Numbered from the stretch's first letter, positions 8,742 through 16,866 are shown. The stretch is DNA of 64,000 nt from Solibacillus isronensis (GCF_900168685.1 NZ_FVZN01000014.1:992001-1056000), one strand, 5' to 3'. Made by a program: numbers and translations. Notes: generated by a model from the letters alone, not told the origin.

Positions 8742-9428
8742 TTATTCAGCAAGCATAATCTTTTCTAAATGTAATGGTTCAATATATGTATCGCCTTTGT
8801 ATGCACGCATATTACCGCCTGAAATTTCATCAATGAGTAAAATTTCGCCTGTTTTTGCATCGCGGCCAAATTCCAATTTAATATCATAAAGCGTTAATCC
8901 TTTTTTCTCTAACTCTGCGGCAACGAACTTTGAAATTTCGATTGTGCGTTGTTTCAAAATTGCATATTCCTCATGAGTTAAAATACCAAGCATTGAAAGC
9001 GCATCTTCTGAAATAGGAGGATCCAGGCGTTCATCATCCTTAATCGTTACTTCAACAAATGAATCCAAATCCTGACCTTCTGTTGCATAAGCACCATAGC
9101 GGCGTAAAAAAGATCCGACTGCTTTAAAACGGCAAATAACTTCCAAACCTTTACCGAAAACAGTTGCTGGTTTAACCGTCATTGTCGCTTCATCAAAATT
9201 TGCCTCAACATAATGTGTCGGTACATTTAATGCGTTTAATTTAGAATAAAAGAAAGAAGTTAGTTTCAATCCGGCAAGGCCAGCACCATCAATTGTTAAA
9301 CCGACTGTGTTTGCACCTGGATCAAAAACCCCGTTTTCTCCAGTTACGTCATCTTTAAATTTCAGTAAATATAGTTCGTTTTCAAGTTTAAATACATCTT
9401 TTGTTTTACCTGTATACATTAATTCCAT
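8742..9428 (-). CDS. purC: Phosphoribosylaminoimidazole-succinocarboxamide synthase, stand-alone divergent copy
   Basis: This enzyme joins aspartate to CAIR with ATP to make SAICAR in purine synthesis. The product has the family landmarks ELMYTGKTKDVFK at the N-terminus, EVICRFKAVGSFLRRYG, and YDIKLEFGRD followed by LIDEISGG. I place the start at 9428 because a GGAGG lies 8 bases before that ATG; a longer frame from 9455 lacks a ribosome binding site. This gives 228 residues. It is not inside a pur operon here, and its sequence is unlike the Bacillus operon PurC as I remember it, so it may be a second type. Confidence 0.9.
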   Translation of the reverse strand: MELMYTGKTKDVFKLENELYLLKFKDDVTGENGVFDPGANTVGLTIDGAGLAGLKLTSFFYSKLNALNVPTHYVEANFDEATMTVKPATVFGKGLEVICRFKAVGSFLRRYGAYATEGQDLDSFVEVTIKDDERLDPPISEDALSMLGILTHEEYAILKQRTIEISKFVAAELEKKGLTLYDIKLEFGRDAKTGEILLIDEISGGNMRAYKGDTYIEPLHLEKIMLAE

Positions 9429-9547
9429 GTGAGATACCTCCAAAAGTAATTTCAAATTTATTATAACACGAATAATTTTATGATAATAATATAAAAATGT
9501 TCGTATTTTGAAGAAAGACGTCTAACCTTTAATATGTTATGCCCTTT

Positions 9548-9579
9548 GTTACCAGTGTAATGGTAACATTTGTTATACT
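9548..9579 (+). promoter_or_regulatory. Promoter with inverted repeat for universal stress gene
   Basis: A perfect dyad GTTACCA-N6-TGGTAAC covers 9548-9567 and lies where a -35 box would be. TATACT at 9574-9579 is a plausible -10. No good -35 sequence is visible, so control by a regulator binding the dyad is possible. Confidence 0.5.
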
Positions 9580-9603
9580 AATTTTAGACAAGGAGTGATT
9601 TAG

Positions 9604-10026
9604 ATGCTAAAAACGTATAATAATATTGTTGTAGCAATAGACTTTTCAGAAAAAGCAAAAATTGCTTTTGAACGCGGTATGAACGTTGCTCGATTGACGG
9701 ATGCGACATTGAATTTAGTGAGTGTAATTGATACACATTCATTCGGATCAGTGGAAGCATATGATTTAAAGTATGCAAAAGCTCTAAAGGAAAAAACTTA
9801 CGATCAGTTAAAGGAATACAAGGTTATCGCTGAACAGGCCGGCGTTAAAAATGTACAAGTATCCGTAGAAGAAGGGTCGCCGAAAGCAGTATTGACGAAC
9901 TTGACAGAAGCCGATTTAATCATTATCGGAGCAACTGGTTTAAACCGTGCGGAACGCTTCCTGCTCGGTTCAGTATCGGAGAATGTTGTTCGCAGCGCCA
10001 ATTGTGATGTTCTCGTAGTACGTTAA
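9604..10026 (+). CDS. Universal stress protein (UspA family)
   Basis: This 140-residue protein is a single Usp domain. It starts with the beta strand NIVVAIDFSEKAKIAFERG and ends with the ATP-binding signature LIIIGATGLNRAERFLLGSVSENVVRSANCDVLVVR, matching G-2x-G-9x-G-(S/T). ATP-binding Usp proteins are cytosolic and are usually induced by stress or growth arrest. The gene has a good AAGGAGTG ribosome binding site and shares a terminator with the convergent glutamate dehydrogenase gene. Confidence 0.95.
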   Translation: MLKTYNNIVVAIDFSEKAKIAFERGMNVARLTDATLNLVSVIDTHSFGSVEAYDLKYAKALKEKTYDQLKEYKVIAEQAGVKNVQVSVEEGSPKAVLTNLTEADLIIIGATGLNRAERFLLGSVSENVVRSANCDVLVVR

Positions 10027-10032
10027 AAAAAT

Positions 10033-10074
10033 AAACCCGCAATGCTCCTTATTCGAAGGAAATTGCGGGTTTTG
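10033..10074. terminator. Bidirectional terminator
   Basis: ACCCGCAAT (10035-10043) pairs with ATTGCGGGT (10062-10070), with an inner TCCTT/AAGGA stem. T and A runs flank it, so it serves both the usp gene and gdhA. Confidence 0.85.
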
Positions 10075-10078
10075 TTAA

Positions 10079-11446
10079 TTAATATACGCCTTCTACAAGC
10101 ATACCGTTCGCAACTTTAATGAAACCGGCAATGTTAGAGCCGACAACTAAATTGCCTTCATAGCCATATTTCTTCGCTGCATCCGAACTTTCTTTGAAAA
10201 TTGATTTCATAATACCGTGAAGTTTTTCATCAACTTCTTGGAAAGACCAGTAGTTACGGCCGGAATTTTGAGCCATTTCAAGTGCAGATACGGCAACACC
10301 GCCTGCATTTGCTGCTTTACCAGGGCCAAATAATACATCGCTTGCTAAAAACTCATTGATTGCATCTAAATTCGATGGCATATTTGCACCCTCTGCAACA
10401 ACTTTTACGCCATTAGCAATTAAAGTCCGGGCCTGTTCACCGTTAATTTCATTTTGAGTTGCACATGGAAGAGCGATATCACATGGAATTGTCCAGATAC
10501 CGTCACAGCCTTCTGTATAAAGCGCATTTGGACGATAATTTACATATTCTTTAATACGCTTCCCTTCAACTTCTTTTAACTGTTTAACAATCTTTAAATC
10601 AATGCCTTCCGGATCGTAAATGTAACCTGCAGAATCGGAGCAGGCAACTACTTTTGCTCCAAAATGCTGAGCTTTTTCAATTGCATAAATTGCTACATTA
10701 CCAGATCCTGAAACGACTACCGTTTTTTCGTTAATTGAAAGTTTTGCGTCACGCAACATTTCTTCTACAAAGTATACTAAACCGTATCCTGTTGCTTCTG
10801 TACGCGCCAGTGAACCGCCGTAGCCAGGTTTTTTACCTGTTAATACACCTGCTTCATATGCACCTCGGATTCGCTTATATTGACCCCATAAAAAGCCGAC
10901 TTCACGTGAACCTACACCAATATCTCCGGCCGGAACATCGACATCCGGACCGACATAACGGTATAATTCTGTCATGAATGCTTGGCAGAAGCGCATAATT
11001 TCTGCATTTGATTTACCTTTTGGATTAAAGTCGGAACCGCCTTTACCGCCGCCGATCGGTTGACCAGTTAAAGCGTTTTTGAAAATTTGTTCAAAGGCTA
11101 AAAATTTCATAATTGATTCGTTTACAGTAGGATGGAAGCGTAAACCACCTTTATATGGCCCGATAACGTTATTATATTGAACACGGTACCCACGGTTTAC
11201 TTGAACTTGGTTTTGATCATCTTGCCAAGCTACACGGAAAGAGATGATTCTGTCCGGCTCAACGATACGTTCTAAAATATTATGTTGAATGTATTCAGGA
11301 TGTTGTTCGAATACAGGCACTAAAGAAATGAAAATTTCTTCCGCTGCTTGTAAGAATTCTGACTGATGTACGTTCTTAGTTTTTAATTTTTCAAACACTC
11401 CATCAACATATTGCTGTGCGTTGCTCGTTGTTGTCATTGTCGTCAT
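10079..11446 (-). CDS. gdhA: NADP-specific glutamate dehydrogenase
   Basis: This enzyme interconverts 2-oxoglutarate plus ammonia and glutamate. The 455-residue length and the motif PIGGGKGGSDFNPKGKSNAE match the small hexameric NADP-type family (E. coli GdhA-like), which works in ammonia assimilation, rather than the NAD-type RocG/GudB. The catalytic Lys is in GGGKGG. The dinucleotide fold is marked by VSGSGNVAIYAIEKA. GGGGGT upstream of the ATG at 11446 supports this start. A cre-like site lies about 105 bases upstream, suggesting carbon control. Confidence 0.95.
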   Translation of the reverse strand: MTTMTTTSNAQQYVDGVFEKLKTKNVHQSEFLQAAEEIFISLVPVFEQHPEYIQHNILERIVEPDRIISFRVAWQDDQNQVQVNRGYRVQYNNVIGPYKGGLRFHPTVNESIMKFLAFEQIFKNALTGQPIGGGKGGSDFNPKGKSNAEIMRFCQAFMTELYRYVGPDVDVPAGDIGVGSREVGFLWGQYKRIRGAYEAGVLTGKKPGYGGSLARTEATGYGLVYFVEEMLRDAKLSINEKTVVVSGSGNVAIYAIEKAQHFGAKVVACSDSAGYIYDPEGIDLKIVKQLKEVEGKRIKEYVNYRPNALYTEGCDGIWTIPCDIALPCATQNEINGEQARTLIANGVKVVAEGANMPSNLDAINEFLASDVLFGPGKAANAGGVAVSALEMAQNSGRNYWSFQEVDEKLHGIMKSIFKESSDAAKKYGYEGNLVVGSNIAGFIKVANGMLVEGVY

Positions 11447-11550
11447 GTTAATACCCCCAAATGGATTAATACGTATACATTAGTATGAATTATCTAACAA
11501 TTCAATTATATTTTATGTAACACCACTGTGTGAAATCGATGTTAAAAAAG

Positions 11551-11564
11551 AGAAAACGTTTTCA
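11551..11564. promoter_or_regulatory. Catabolite-responsive (cre-like) element
   Basis: AGAAAACGTTTTCA matches the CcpA consensus TGWAARCGYTWNCA at 13 of 14 positions. It lies between divergent gdhA and the yqxD-dsdA unit and would overlap the -35 region of a promoter with TATAAT at 11578-11583 reading to yqxD. CcpA binding is inferred. Confidence 0.5.
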
Positions 11565-11617
11565 AGTATTATATCGATATAATAATTTGGAGTTGCTTTT
11601 GGAAAGGATGATGAACT

Positions 11618-12076
11618 ATTTTACAACTATTAATTGATGCAGATGCATGCCCGGTTGTTGATTTAGCGCTGTTTATTTCATCTCGTTATGAGATAAGACC
11701 AATCTTGTTCTGCGATACATCACATCGAATCGAACGAGAAGGTGCAAAAACAATTATTGTCGACAAGGGACCAGATTCAGTTGATTTTAAGCTTCTAAGT
11801 GTCTTAAAGCGAGGAGATATTGTCATAACAGGTGATTATGGCCTTGCCGCAATGTGTATAGCAAAAGGTGGAATTGTGGTCAATCATAACGGGAAAGAAC
11901 TGACGTCTGACAACATAGATCAACTGTTGGCTTTTCGATTTGAAAGTGCGAAAATAAGACGTGCAGGGGGTCGTACGAAAGGTCCCAAAAAGCGCACGGA
12001 AGAAAATAATTTGGCTTTTGAAACGAAATTTCGACAAATTTGTGAACGTGCGATTTTTGAGAAGGAGGAATCATAA
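11618..12076 (+). CDS. yqxD: YaiI/YqxD family protein (DUF188), apparent AUU start
   Basis: This small protein belongs to the YaiI/YqxD/UPF0178 family of unknown function, related to PIN-like nucleases. The family hallmark DADACPV is present at residues 7-13 and the C-terminal RRAGGRTKGPKKRT region is intact. The frame has a TGA at 11612-11614 and no ATG, GTG or TTG before the DADACP motif, so full-length product needs initiation at ATT (11618), 10 bases after GGAAAGG. This gives 152 residues, the normal family length. One T fewer in the adjacent T4 run would fuse it to an ATG at 11611 instead. It abuts dsdA. Confidence 0.8.
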   Translation: MLQLLIDADACPVVDLALFISSRYEIRPILFCDTSHRIEREGAKTIIVDKGPDSVDFKLLSVLKRGDIVITGDYGLAAMCIAKGGIVVNHNGKELTSDNIDQLLAFRFESAKIRRAGGRTKGPKKRTEENNLAFETKFRQICERAIFEKEES

Positions 12077-13405
12077 ATGAATCAGCAAATCTTAAATTTA
12101 GATGAATTAAAAGAGCGCTTTCCGTTAATTGAAAAGCTGCACTCTGAACAATATGTATTTTGGGAAAATGAAAATATAGCTAAAGAAAGGCAAGTATCTG
12201 ACCGAGTGACACCTGATATGATTCAAGACGCAGAAAATAGATTGAAGCGTTTTTCTTCTTATATAAAGGTCGCATTTCCAATCACGAAATTTTCAGACGG
12301 CATTATTGAATCGGAATTAAGAGAAATTGCTGCGATGAAAAAACTTATAGAAGGGCGTCGCGGTTTTAATATTCCCGGCAAATTAATGCTTAAATGTGAT
12401 CATGCATTACCGATCGCCGGTTCGATTAAAGCGCGTGGCGGTATATACGAAGTGTTAAGCCATGCTGAAAAGCTGGCAATCGATGCAGGTTTGATAACAG
12501 AACAAGATGATTATGCAAAATTCCATAGTGAAGAATTCAGGGAGTTTTTTAGCAAGTATAAAATAGCCGTCGGGTCAACGGGGAATTTGGGTCTGAGTAT
12601 CGGTATTATTAGCGCACAGCTCGGTTTCCAGGTGACTGTGCATATGTCGATTGAGGCAAAAGAGTGGAAAAAAGAACTGTTGCGTGAAAAAGGGGTGGAA
12701 GTAATCGAATACGAATCCGATTACACTTCTGCCGTGGAAAACGGCCGCCAAGTAGCAGAAGAAGATCCTGCTTGTCACTTCGTTGATGATGAGAATTCAA
12801 TCGATCTGTTTCTGGGATACTCGGTAGCGGGATCTCGCCTGAAAGACCAGCTTCAGCAAGCGAAAATTAAAGTCGATGCGAAACACCCGTTATTTGTTTA
12901 TTTGCCTTGTGGGGTTGGGGGAGCGCCCGGAGGAATTGCCTACTCATTAAAACAAATATACGGCGAACATATTCATATTTTCTTTGCAGAACCATTTGCA
13001 TCACCATGTATGCTTCTAGGCTTGATGACAGGCATGCATGACAAAATCAGTGTGAATGATATTGGTTTGTCCAACAAGACAGAAGCTGACGGATTGGCGG
13101 TAGGGCGTCCTTCAAGATTTGTCGGAACATTGATGGAATCCGTAATTAGCGGATGTTATACTGTGGATGACAGCTTTTTATTTAGAAGTTTAAAAGGTAT
13201 GTTTGAGACGGAAAACATTTTTATGGAACCTTCAGCACATGCAGGTGTGTATGGTCCGATTGAATTAATGATGCAGGGGACTTCGTACATTCAAAAGCAT
13301 GGGCTTACAGACAAAATGGAAAACGCCACACATATTATTTGGTCAACAGGCGGCGATCTAGTGCCTGAAGAATTAAGACAGCAATATTTACAATCAGAGA
13401 TATAG
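12077..13405 (+). CDS. dsdA: D-serine ammonia-lyase (dehydratase)
   Basis: This PLP enzyme converts D-serine to pyruvate and ammonia, detoxifying D-serine or allowing its use. The 442-residue length fits DsdA. The PLP lysine lies in GSIKARGGIYE, the phosphate loop in GSTGNLGLSIG, and a glycine-rich LPCGVGGAPGG follows. The ATG at 12077 directly follows the stop of yqxD and has a strong GAAGGAGGA, so the two are co-transcribed. A small DUF4181 gene starts 14 bases after its stop and may be in the same unit. Confidence 0.94.
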   Translation: MNQQILNLDELKERFPLIEKLHSEQYVFWENENIAKERQVSDRVTPDMIQDAENRLKRFSSYIKVAFPITKFSDGIIESELREIAAMKKLIEGRRGFNIPGKLMLKCDHALPIAGSIKARGGIYEVLSHAEKLAIDAGLITEQDDYAKFHSEEFREFFSKYKIAVGSTGNLGLSIGIISAQLGFQVTVHMSIEAKEWKKELLREKGVEVIEYESDYTSAVENGRQVAEEDPACHFVDDENSIDLFLGYSVAGSRLKDQLQQAKIKVDAKHPLFVYLPCGVGGAPGGIAYSLKQIYGEHIHIFFAEPFASPCMLLGLMTGMHDKISVNDIGLSNKTEADGLAVGRPSRFVGTLMESVISGCYTVDDSFLFRSLKGMFETENIFMEPSAHAGVYGPIELMMQGTSYIQKHGLTDKMENATHIIWSTGGDLVPEELRQQYLQSEI

Positions 13406-13419
13406 AAGGGAAGTCGCTT

Positions 13420-13770
13420 GTGTTAATTGTAGTAGTCATCATTGCATTTTTTGGAGCAGGTTTACTCGATTTAAACTTACGCAAAAAATATAACATCCCA
13501 AAAAACGAGAAATTTATGGATCAGTATGTGGGGATTTGGCATTTCGTCTTGGAAGTCCTCCTATGCCTCATGTTTTTATCGTATGTAACTATTAATCAAT
13601 TTGACGAAAAAACATTATATTCAGTATTGTTTGCGTTCATTATGATTTTATTTATAATCCGTGGGCTATTGGAGTTTTGGTTTAGAAAAGAAAAGCGTCG
13701 TCATATAATTTCATTTACTTATGTAGTGCTTTGTGCAATTTGCAGTATCGCAATTGCCATTATTATGTAA
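13420..13770 (+). CDS. DUF4181 membrane protein
   Basis: The 116-residue protein has about four predicted membrane helices (residues 1-16, 38-58, 65-85, 95-115). It contains the DUF4181-like stretch LRKKYNIPKNEKFMDQYVGI near residue 20-40. The function is unknown. It starts at GTG 13420, preceded by GAAGGGAAG, and ends in a strong terminator shared with the convergent prenyl synthase gene. It probably belongs to the yqxD-dsdA transcript. Confidence 0.8.
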   Translation: MLIVVVIIAFFGAGLLDLNLRKKYNIPKNEKFMDQYVGIWHFVLEVLLCLMFLSYVTINQFDEKTLYSVLFAFIMILFIIRGLLEFWFRKEKRRHIISFTYVVLCAICSIAIAIIM

Positions 13771-13772
13771 GA

Positions 13773-13813
13773 AAGAAGTGTGTTGTGGGGTATCCCTCAA
13801 CACACTTCTTTTT
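13773..13813. terminator. Bidirectional terminator
   Basis: AAGAAGTGTGTTG (13773-13785) pairs perfectly with 13798-13810, and T runs follow in both directions. It separates the DUF4181 gene from the convergent prenyl synthase gene. Confidence 0.9.
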
Positions 13814-14633
13814 AGTCTACCTGGATTTCTTCTACTGTTGCTTCAACTTCTGAGCGGGACATTTTTTCTCGTCCTTCTCTCATCGCCTGTAATGTTTTAT
13901 GAGCCAATGCTAAAGGCAGTCTGCAGAACAGTTTGATTGAACGCTTATCTAAATCCTTCATGTAAAGGTCAGCCTTAGCCAAGTTTTCCTCGGCATAAGC
14001 AAATAGTTCAGCCCGCGTCCAGCCATCCGGAACGAAGCTTACACCGCGCTCATCCAAATCTTCCTGCTCATTTCGTAAAATGTTTACTGCCTGTAAGCCT
14101 CGACCATAGCCAATTGCCAGCTCGCGGTCCGTTTTCGTACCGGCGCTCCATTCCCAAAGCTCCGAAAGCATGACACCGACTAAACCAGCCACATAATATG
14201 TATAGTCGTCCAAGTCTTCTTTCGTATGCACCTGCCAGTTTGCAAGTGCCCATTTTGCCATTCCTTCTGCCATTTCGCTCGTAGCAGAAGTGACAATCGG
14301 GAATGCTCCTTGAGGACAAACTTCCAGCCAATCAGCAAGACGCAGTGTCACTTCAGGCATTTTATTCTTTACAGGAGCCAGTGCATCAAGATAAGCATCA
14401 TTATCAAAGGTAGGGGCTTTCAATAAGTCCGCCACTTTTAATAATGTCGCATTTTTCATTTCATTGGAAACATCTTCATGATCTTCAATTTCATCAATTG
14501 CCCGCATCGCTAAATATGCAGCAGCAACCGTTAATTTTAATTCTTTATCTAAAAAAGTAATGGGGATATAAAATGTACGGCTCGTCTCTTTTAAAACGCG
14601 CATCGCATCTTTTTGTAAAGCTTTATTCGACAT
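13812..14633 (-). CDS. Squalene/phytoene synthase family protein (YisP-like)
   Basis: The 273-residue product belongs to the trans-isoprenyl head-to-head synthase fold. The first Asp-rich motif DEIED is near residue 46. The second reads NILRNEQEDLDERG, with Asn where synthases usually have Asp. B. subtilis YisP, of the same size, is reported to release farnesol from farnesyl diphosphate rather than make squalene, and that is a likely role here, perhaps feeding membrane isoprenoids. I chose the ATG at 14633, which has GGAGG 11 bases upstream; the longer frame to 14894 runs into a repeat array and is not credible. No other carotenoid genes are nearby. Confidence 0.82.
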   Translation of the reverse strand: MSNKALQKDAMRVLKETSRTFYIPITFLDKELKLTVAAAYLAMRAIDEIEDHEDVSNEMKNATLLKVADLLKAPTFDNDAYLDALAPVKNKMPEVTLRLADWLEVCPQGAFPIVTSATSEMAEGMAKWALANWQVHTKEDLDDYTYYVAGLVGVMLSELWEWSAGTKTDRELAIGYGRGLQAVNILRNEQEDLDERGVSFVPDGWTRAELFAYAEENLAKADLYMKDLDKRSIKLFCRLPLALAHKTLQAMREGREKMSRSEVEATVEEIQVD

Positions 14634-14761
14634 AAGGAAAACTTCCTCCATTCTAAATTGCATCCACCTCTTATCGTAACGCAAATTTGTAAAAAGGGAA
14701 AATAAAAGTTCCGGCTTTTGAGGATTTGAGGTGGGGAATGAAAAGCAGGAAGAGAGGGGTA

Positions 14762-14930
14762 TTAGAATACCTGGGCTAAAAAGTGGAACAGGTGGAACGA
14801 AAAGTAGAATGTTCGAGTGTGAAAGTGGAATATTGCACCCGGAAAGTAGAACGAATTCATAATAAAGTAGAAAGTGCGTGGAGAAATAGAGCATCGAGTA
14901 TCAAAAGTGGAACAATGCGAAAAGCAGAAC
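14762..14930 (+). repeat. 21-nt phased array, core GTRGAAY
   Basis: Cores related to AAAGTRGAAC begin at 14762 (variant TTAGAAT), 14783, 14804, 14825, 14846, 14867, 14887 (degenerate), 14907 and 14924. The step is 21, 21, 21, 21, 21, 20, 20 and 17 nt, with unrelated spacers between. The region lies upstream of the YisP-like gene and of a small ORF. It reads as degenerate KVE heptads in one frame, but that frame has no ribosome binding site. Confidence 0.75.
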
Positions 14931-15021
14931 GCCACCCAAAAAACATACGCATTTCCAGTATGTACATATTAATTGAAATATGGTAATATTAGAACAATTC
15001 AAATGGACGGAGGTGAACGGA

Positions 15022-15153
15022 ATGAAGAAGTTAGCGATCGAGACAGGTGTGAAAGTGGATACAGCTATGTATTTTGCACGTGTCATTACTTTTAAATTTG
15101 GGTCTGACGGGATAGGTGTGCCCTTTTTTAGACAATTTAAAAATAATGCGTAG
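15022..15153 (+). CDS. Possible 43-residue small protein
   Basis: A short frame starts at an ATG preceded by a very good GGAGGTGA (8 bases spacing) and ends before a strong terminator at 15188, so it has the signals of a real transcript. The product begins MKKLAIETGVKVDTAMYFAR and ends FRQFKNNA. It is basic, with no clear membrane helix. I do not recognise it. It could be an independent small protein or a remnant of a larger gene. Confidence 0.45.
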   Translation: MKKLAIETGVKVDTAMYFARVITFKFGSDGIGVPFFRQFKNNA

Positions 15154-15187
15154 CTAATTAACTTCATTCTTTTCACCAATACTGAAA

Positions 15188-15226
15188 AGGCTGCTCTTGT
15201 TAATGAGCAGTCTTTTTGTTTTTTTT
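15188..15226 (+). terminator. Terminator before the ABC-F gene
   Basis: AGGCTGCTC (15188-15196) pairs with GAGCAGTC (15205-15212), followed by TTTTTGTTTTTTTT. It ends the transcript of the small ORF, about 25 bases before the ABC-F start, so an attenuator role is possible. Confidence 0.8.
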
Positions 15227-15252
15227 AGCTGCGCCAGTGGAGGCGTAGAAAT

Positions 15253-16866
15253 ATGCAGTTGAAAGCAGAAAACATAACGAAAATTATCGGTGGCAACACT
15301 ATTTTTAAGGAACTTTCTTTTGAGGTGAATGCCGGTGAACGTATCGCAATCGTCGGTCGAAACGGCAGCGGGAAAACAACATTATTTAAAGTGCTGGCAA
15401 GTATTGAACAGCCGGATGAAGGGCGGATCATAAAATCGAAAGGTCAAACAATCGGCTACTTGCATCAAATTCCTCAATACACGGATCTATCAGTTTTTGA
15501 TGTATTGTCAAAAGCATTTGCTGAATTACATGATATTAAAGATCGTCTGTCTCAGTTGGAAATGAGGATGGCAACTGATTTATCCGAGAAGATTTTAAAT
15601 CAGTATGGAAAGCTGCAAGAGCACTATTTAGCAAAGGGTGGCTACGAAATTGAAGCAAAAATTGCATCGATTGCCAATGGACTCGCGATTACAAAACTAT
15701 TGGAACAATCTTTTCATGCGCTCAGCGGCGGGGAAAAAACAAAGGTAATGCTCGCTCAAATATTACTGCAGCAGCCGGATATTTTGCTGTTGGATGAACC
15801 GACAAATCATTTGGATCTTGCTGCAACACAATGGCTTGAAGATTATTTGCAATACTTTAAAGGTACTGTTGTTGTAATCTCGCATGACCGGATGTTTTTA
15901 AATAAAATTGTTCAGTATGTGGCAGAAATTGAAGACGGGCAGATTTGGATGAGCAAGGGGAACTATGATCAGTACATTAAAAACAAAGAAGCAAAAATAG
16001 CGCAGCAGTTTGCGGCATATGAAGAACAGCAAAAAAAGATTCAGAAGATGAAAGAGGCAATTCGTCGATTACGACAATGGGCGAATGAGGCATCTCCTCC
16101 GAATCCCGATCTATACCGCAAAGCGAAAGTAATGGAGAAAATGCTCGCTCGAATGGAAGTTGTCAAAAAGCCAAAAACCGAGCGTCAGATGAATTTACAG
16201 CTCAAGGCTGAAGACCGGACCGGAAAAGAAGTATTTATGCTGAAAAACATTTCCCACGGGTATGACCAGGACTTTTTATTTATGGATGTTCAGTTATCGG
16301 TACATTATCAAGATCGGATAGCGATTGTTGGGAATAACGGAACGGGAAAATCCACGTTATTAAAAATTCTACTAGGGGAAATGACGCCGGTTGATGGGGA
16401 TGCAAAGCAAGGAAGCAATTTAAAAATTGGTTATCTGGCACAGCAGTTTGATCAATTTAACGGCAAGCAGCGTCTTATTGATGCATTCCGGGAGCAGGTG
16501 TCATTAACGGAAAATGATGCGCGGCATATGCTCGCCAAATTTTTATTCTATGGTCATGATGTATTTAAAAAAGTGGATCAACTAAGCGGCGGAGAAAAAA
16601 TGAGACTCCGACTAGCTCAATTAATGGTTCAAAAATGCAATGTTCTCGTGTTGGATGAACCGACGAACCATCTTGATATTGAATCGAGAGAAGCGCTTGA
16701 AGAAGCATTGGAGAACTTTGAAGGAACTATTCTCGCGATTAGCCATGACCGTTATTTTCTGCAAAAGCTATTTACGAGAACGGCATGGCTGGAAAATCAG
16801 CAGCTTACCGTTCATGAAGGTCCATTTGAATGGGCACAGTCGAAACAAAGGGGGTTAGGCAAATGA
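15253..16866 (+). CDS. ABC-F family ATP-binding protein
   Basis: This 537-residue soluble protein has two ABC ATPase domains and no membrane part, the ABC-F layout of ribosome-binding translation factors. Domain 1 has GRNGSGKTT, LSGGEKTKVMLAQ and LLLDEPTNHLD. Domain 2 has GNNGTGKST, LSGGEKMRLRLAQ and LVLDEPTNHLD. The linker at residues about 240-310 is basic and helical. Some ABC-F proteins protect ribosomes from antibiotics, others rescue stalled ribosomes; the subgroup cannot be fixed by eye. GGAGG lies upstream of the ATG. The next gene overlaps its stop by 4 bases. Confidence 0.92.
   Translation: MQLKAENITKIIGGNTIFKELSFEVNAGERIAIVGRNGSGKTTLFKVLASIEQPDEGRIIKSKGQTIGYLHQIPQYTDLSVFDVLSKAFAELHDIKDRLSQLEMRMATDLSEKILNQYGKLQEHYLAKGGYEIEAKIASIANGLAITKLLEQSFHALSGGEKTKVMLAQILLQQPDILLLDEPTNHLDLAATQWLEDYLQYFKGTVVVISHDRMFLNKIVQYVAEIEDGQIWMSKGNYDQYIKNKEAKIAQQFAAYEEQQKKIQKMKEAIRRLRQWANEASPPNPDLYRKAKVMEKMLARMEVVKKPKTERQMNLQLKAEDRTGKEVFMLKNISHGYDQDFLFMDVQLSVHYQDRIAIVGNNGTGKSTLLKILLGEMTPVDGDAKQGSNLKIGYLAQQFDQFNGKQRLIDAFREQVSLTENDARHMLAKFLFYGHDVFKKVDQLSGGEKMRLRLAQLMVQKCNVLVLDEPTNHLDIESREALEEALENFEGTILAISHDRYFLQKLFTRTAWLENQQLTVHEGPFEWAQSKQRGLGK

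Noticed and set aside
13812-14894. 360-codon reading of the prenyl synthase frame
   Set aside because: The first 87 codons run through the repeat array and have no family similarity; ATG 14633 has a ribosome binding site and gives the normal length.
14783-14986. 67-codon ORF with KVE heptads starting at GTG
   Set aside because: No ribosome binding site precedes it, and its composition is a by-product of the 21-nt phased array (7 codons per unit). Treated as repeat, not gene.
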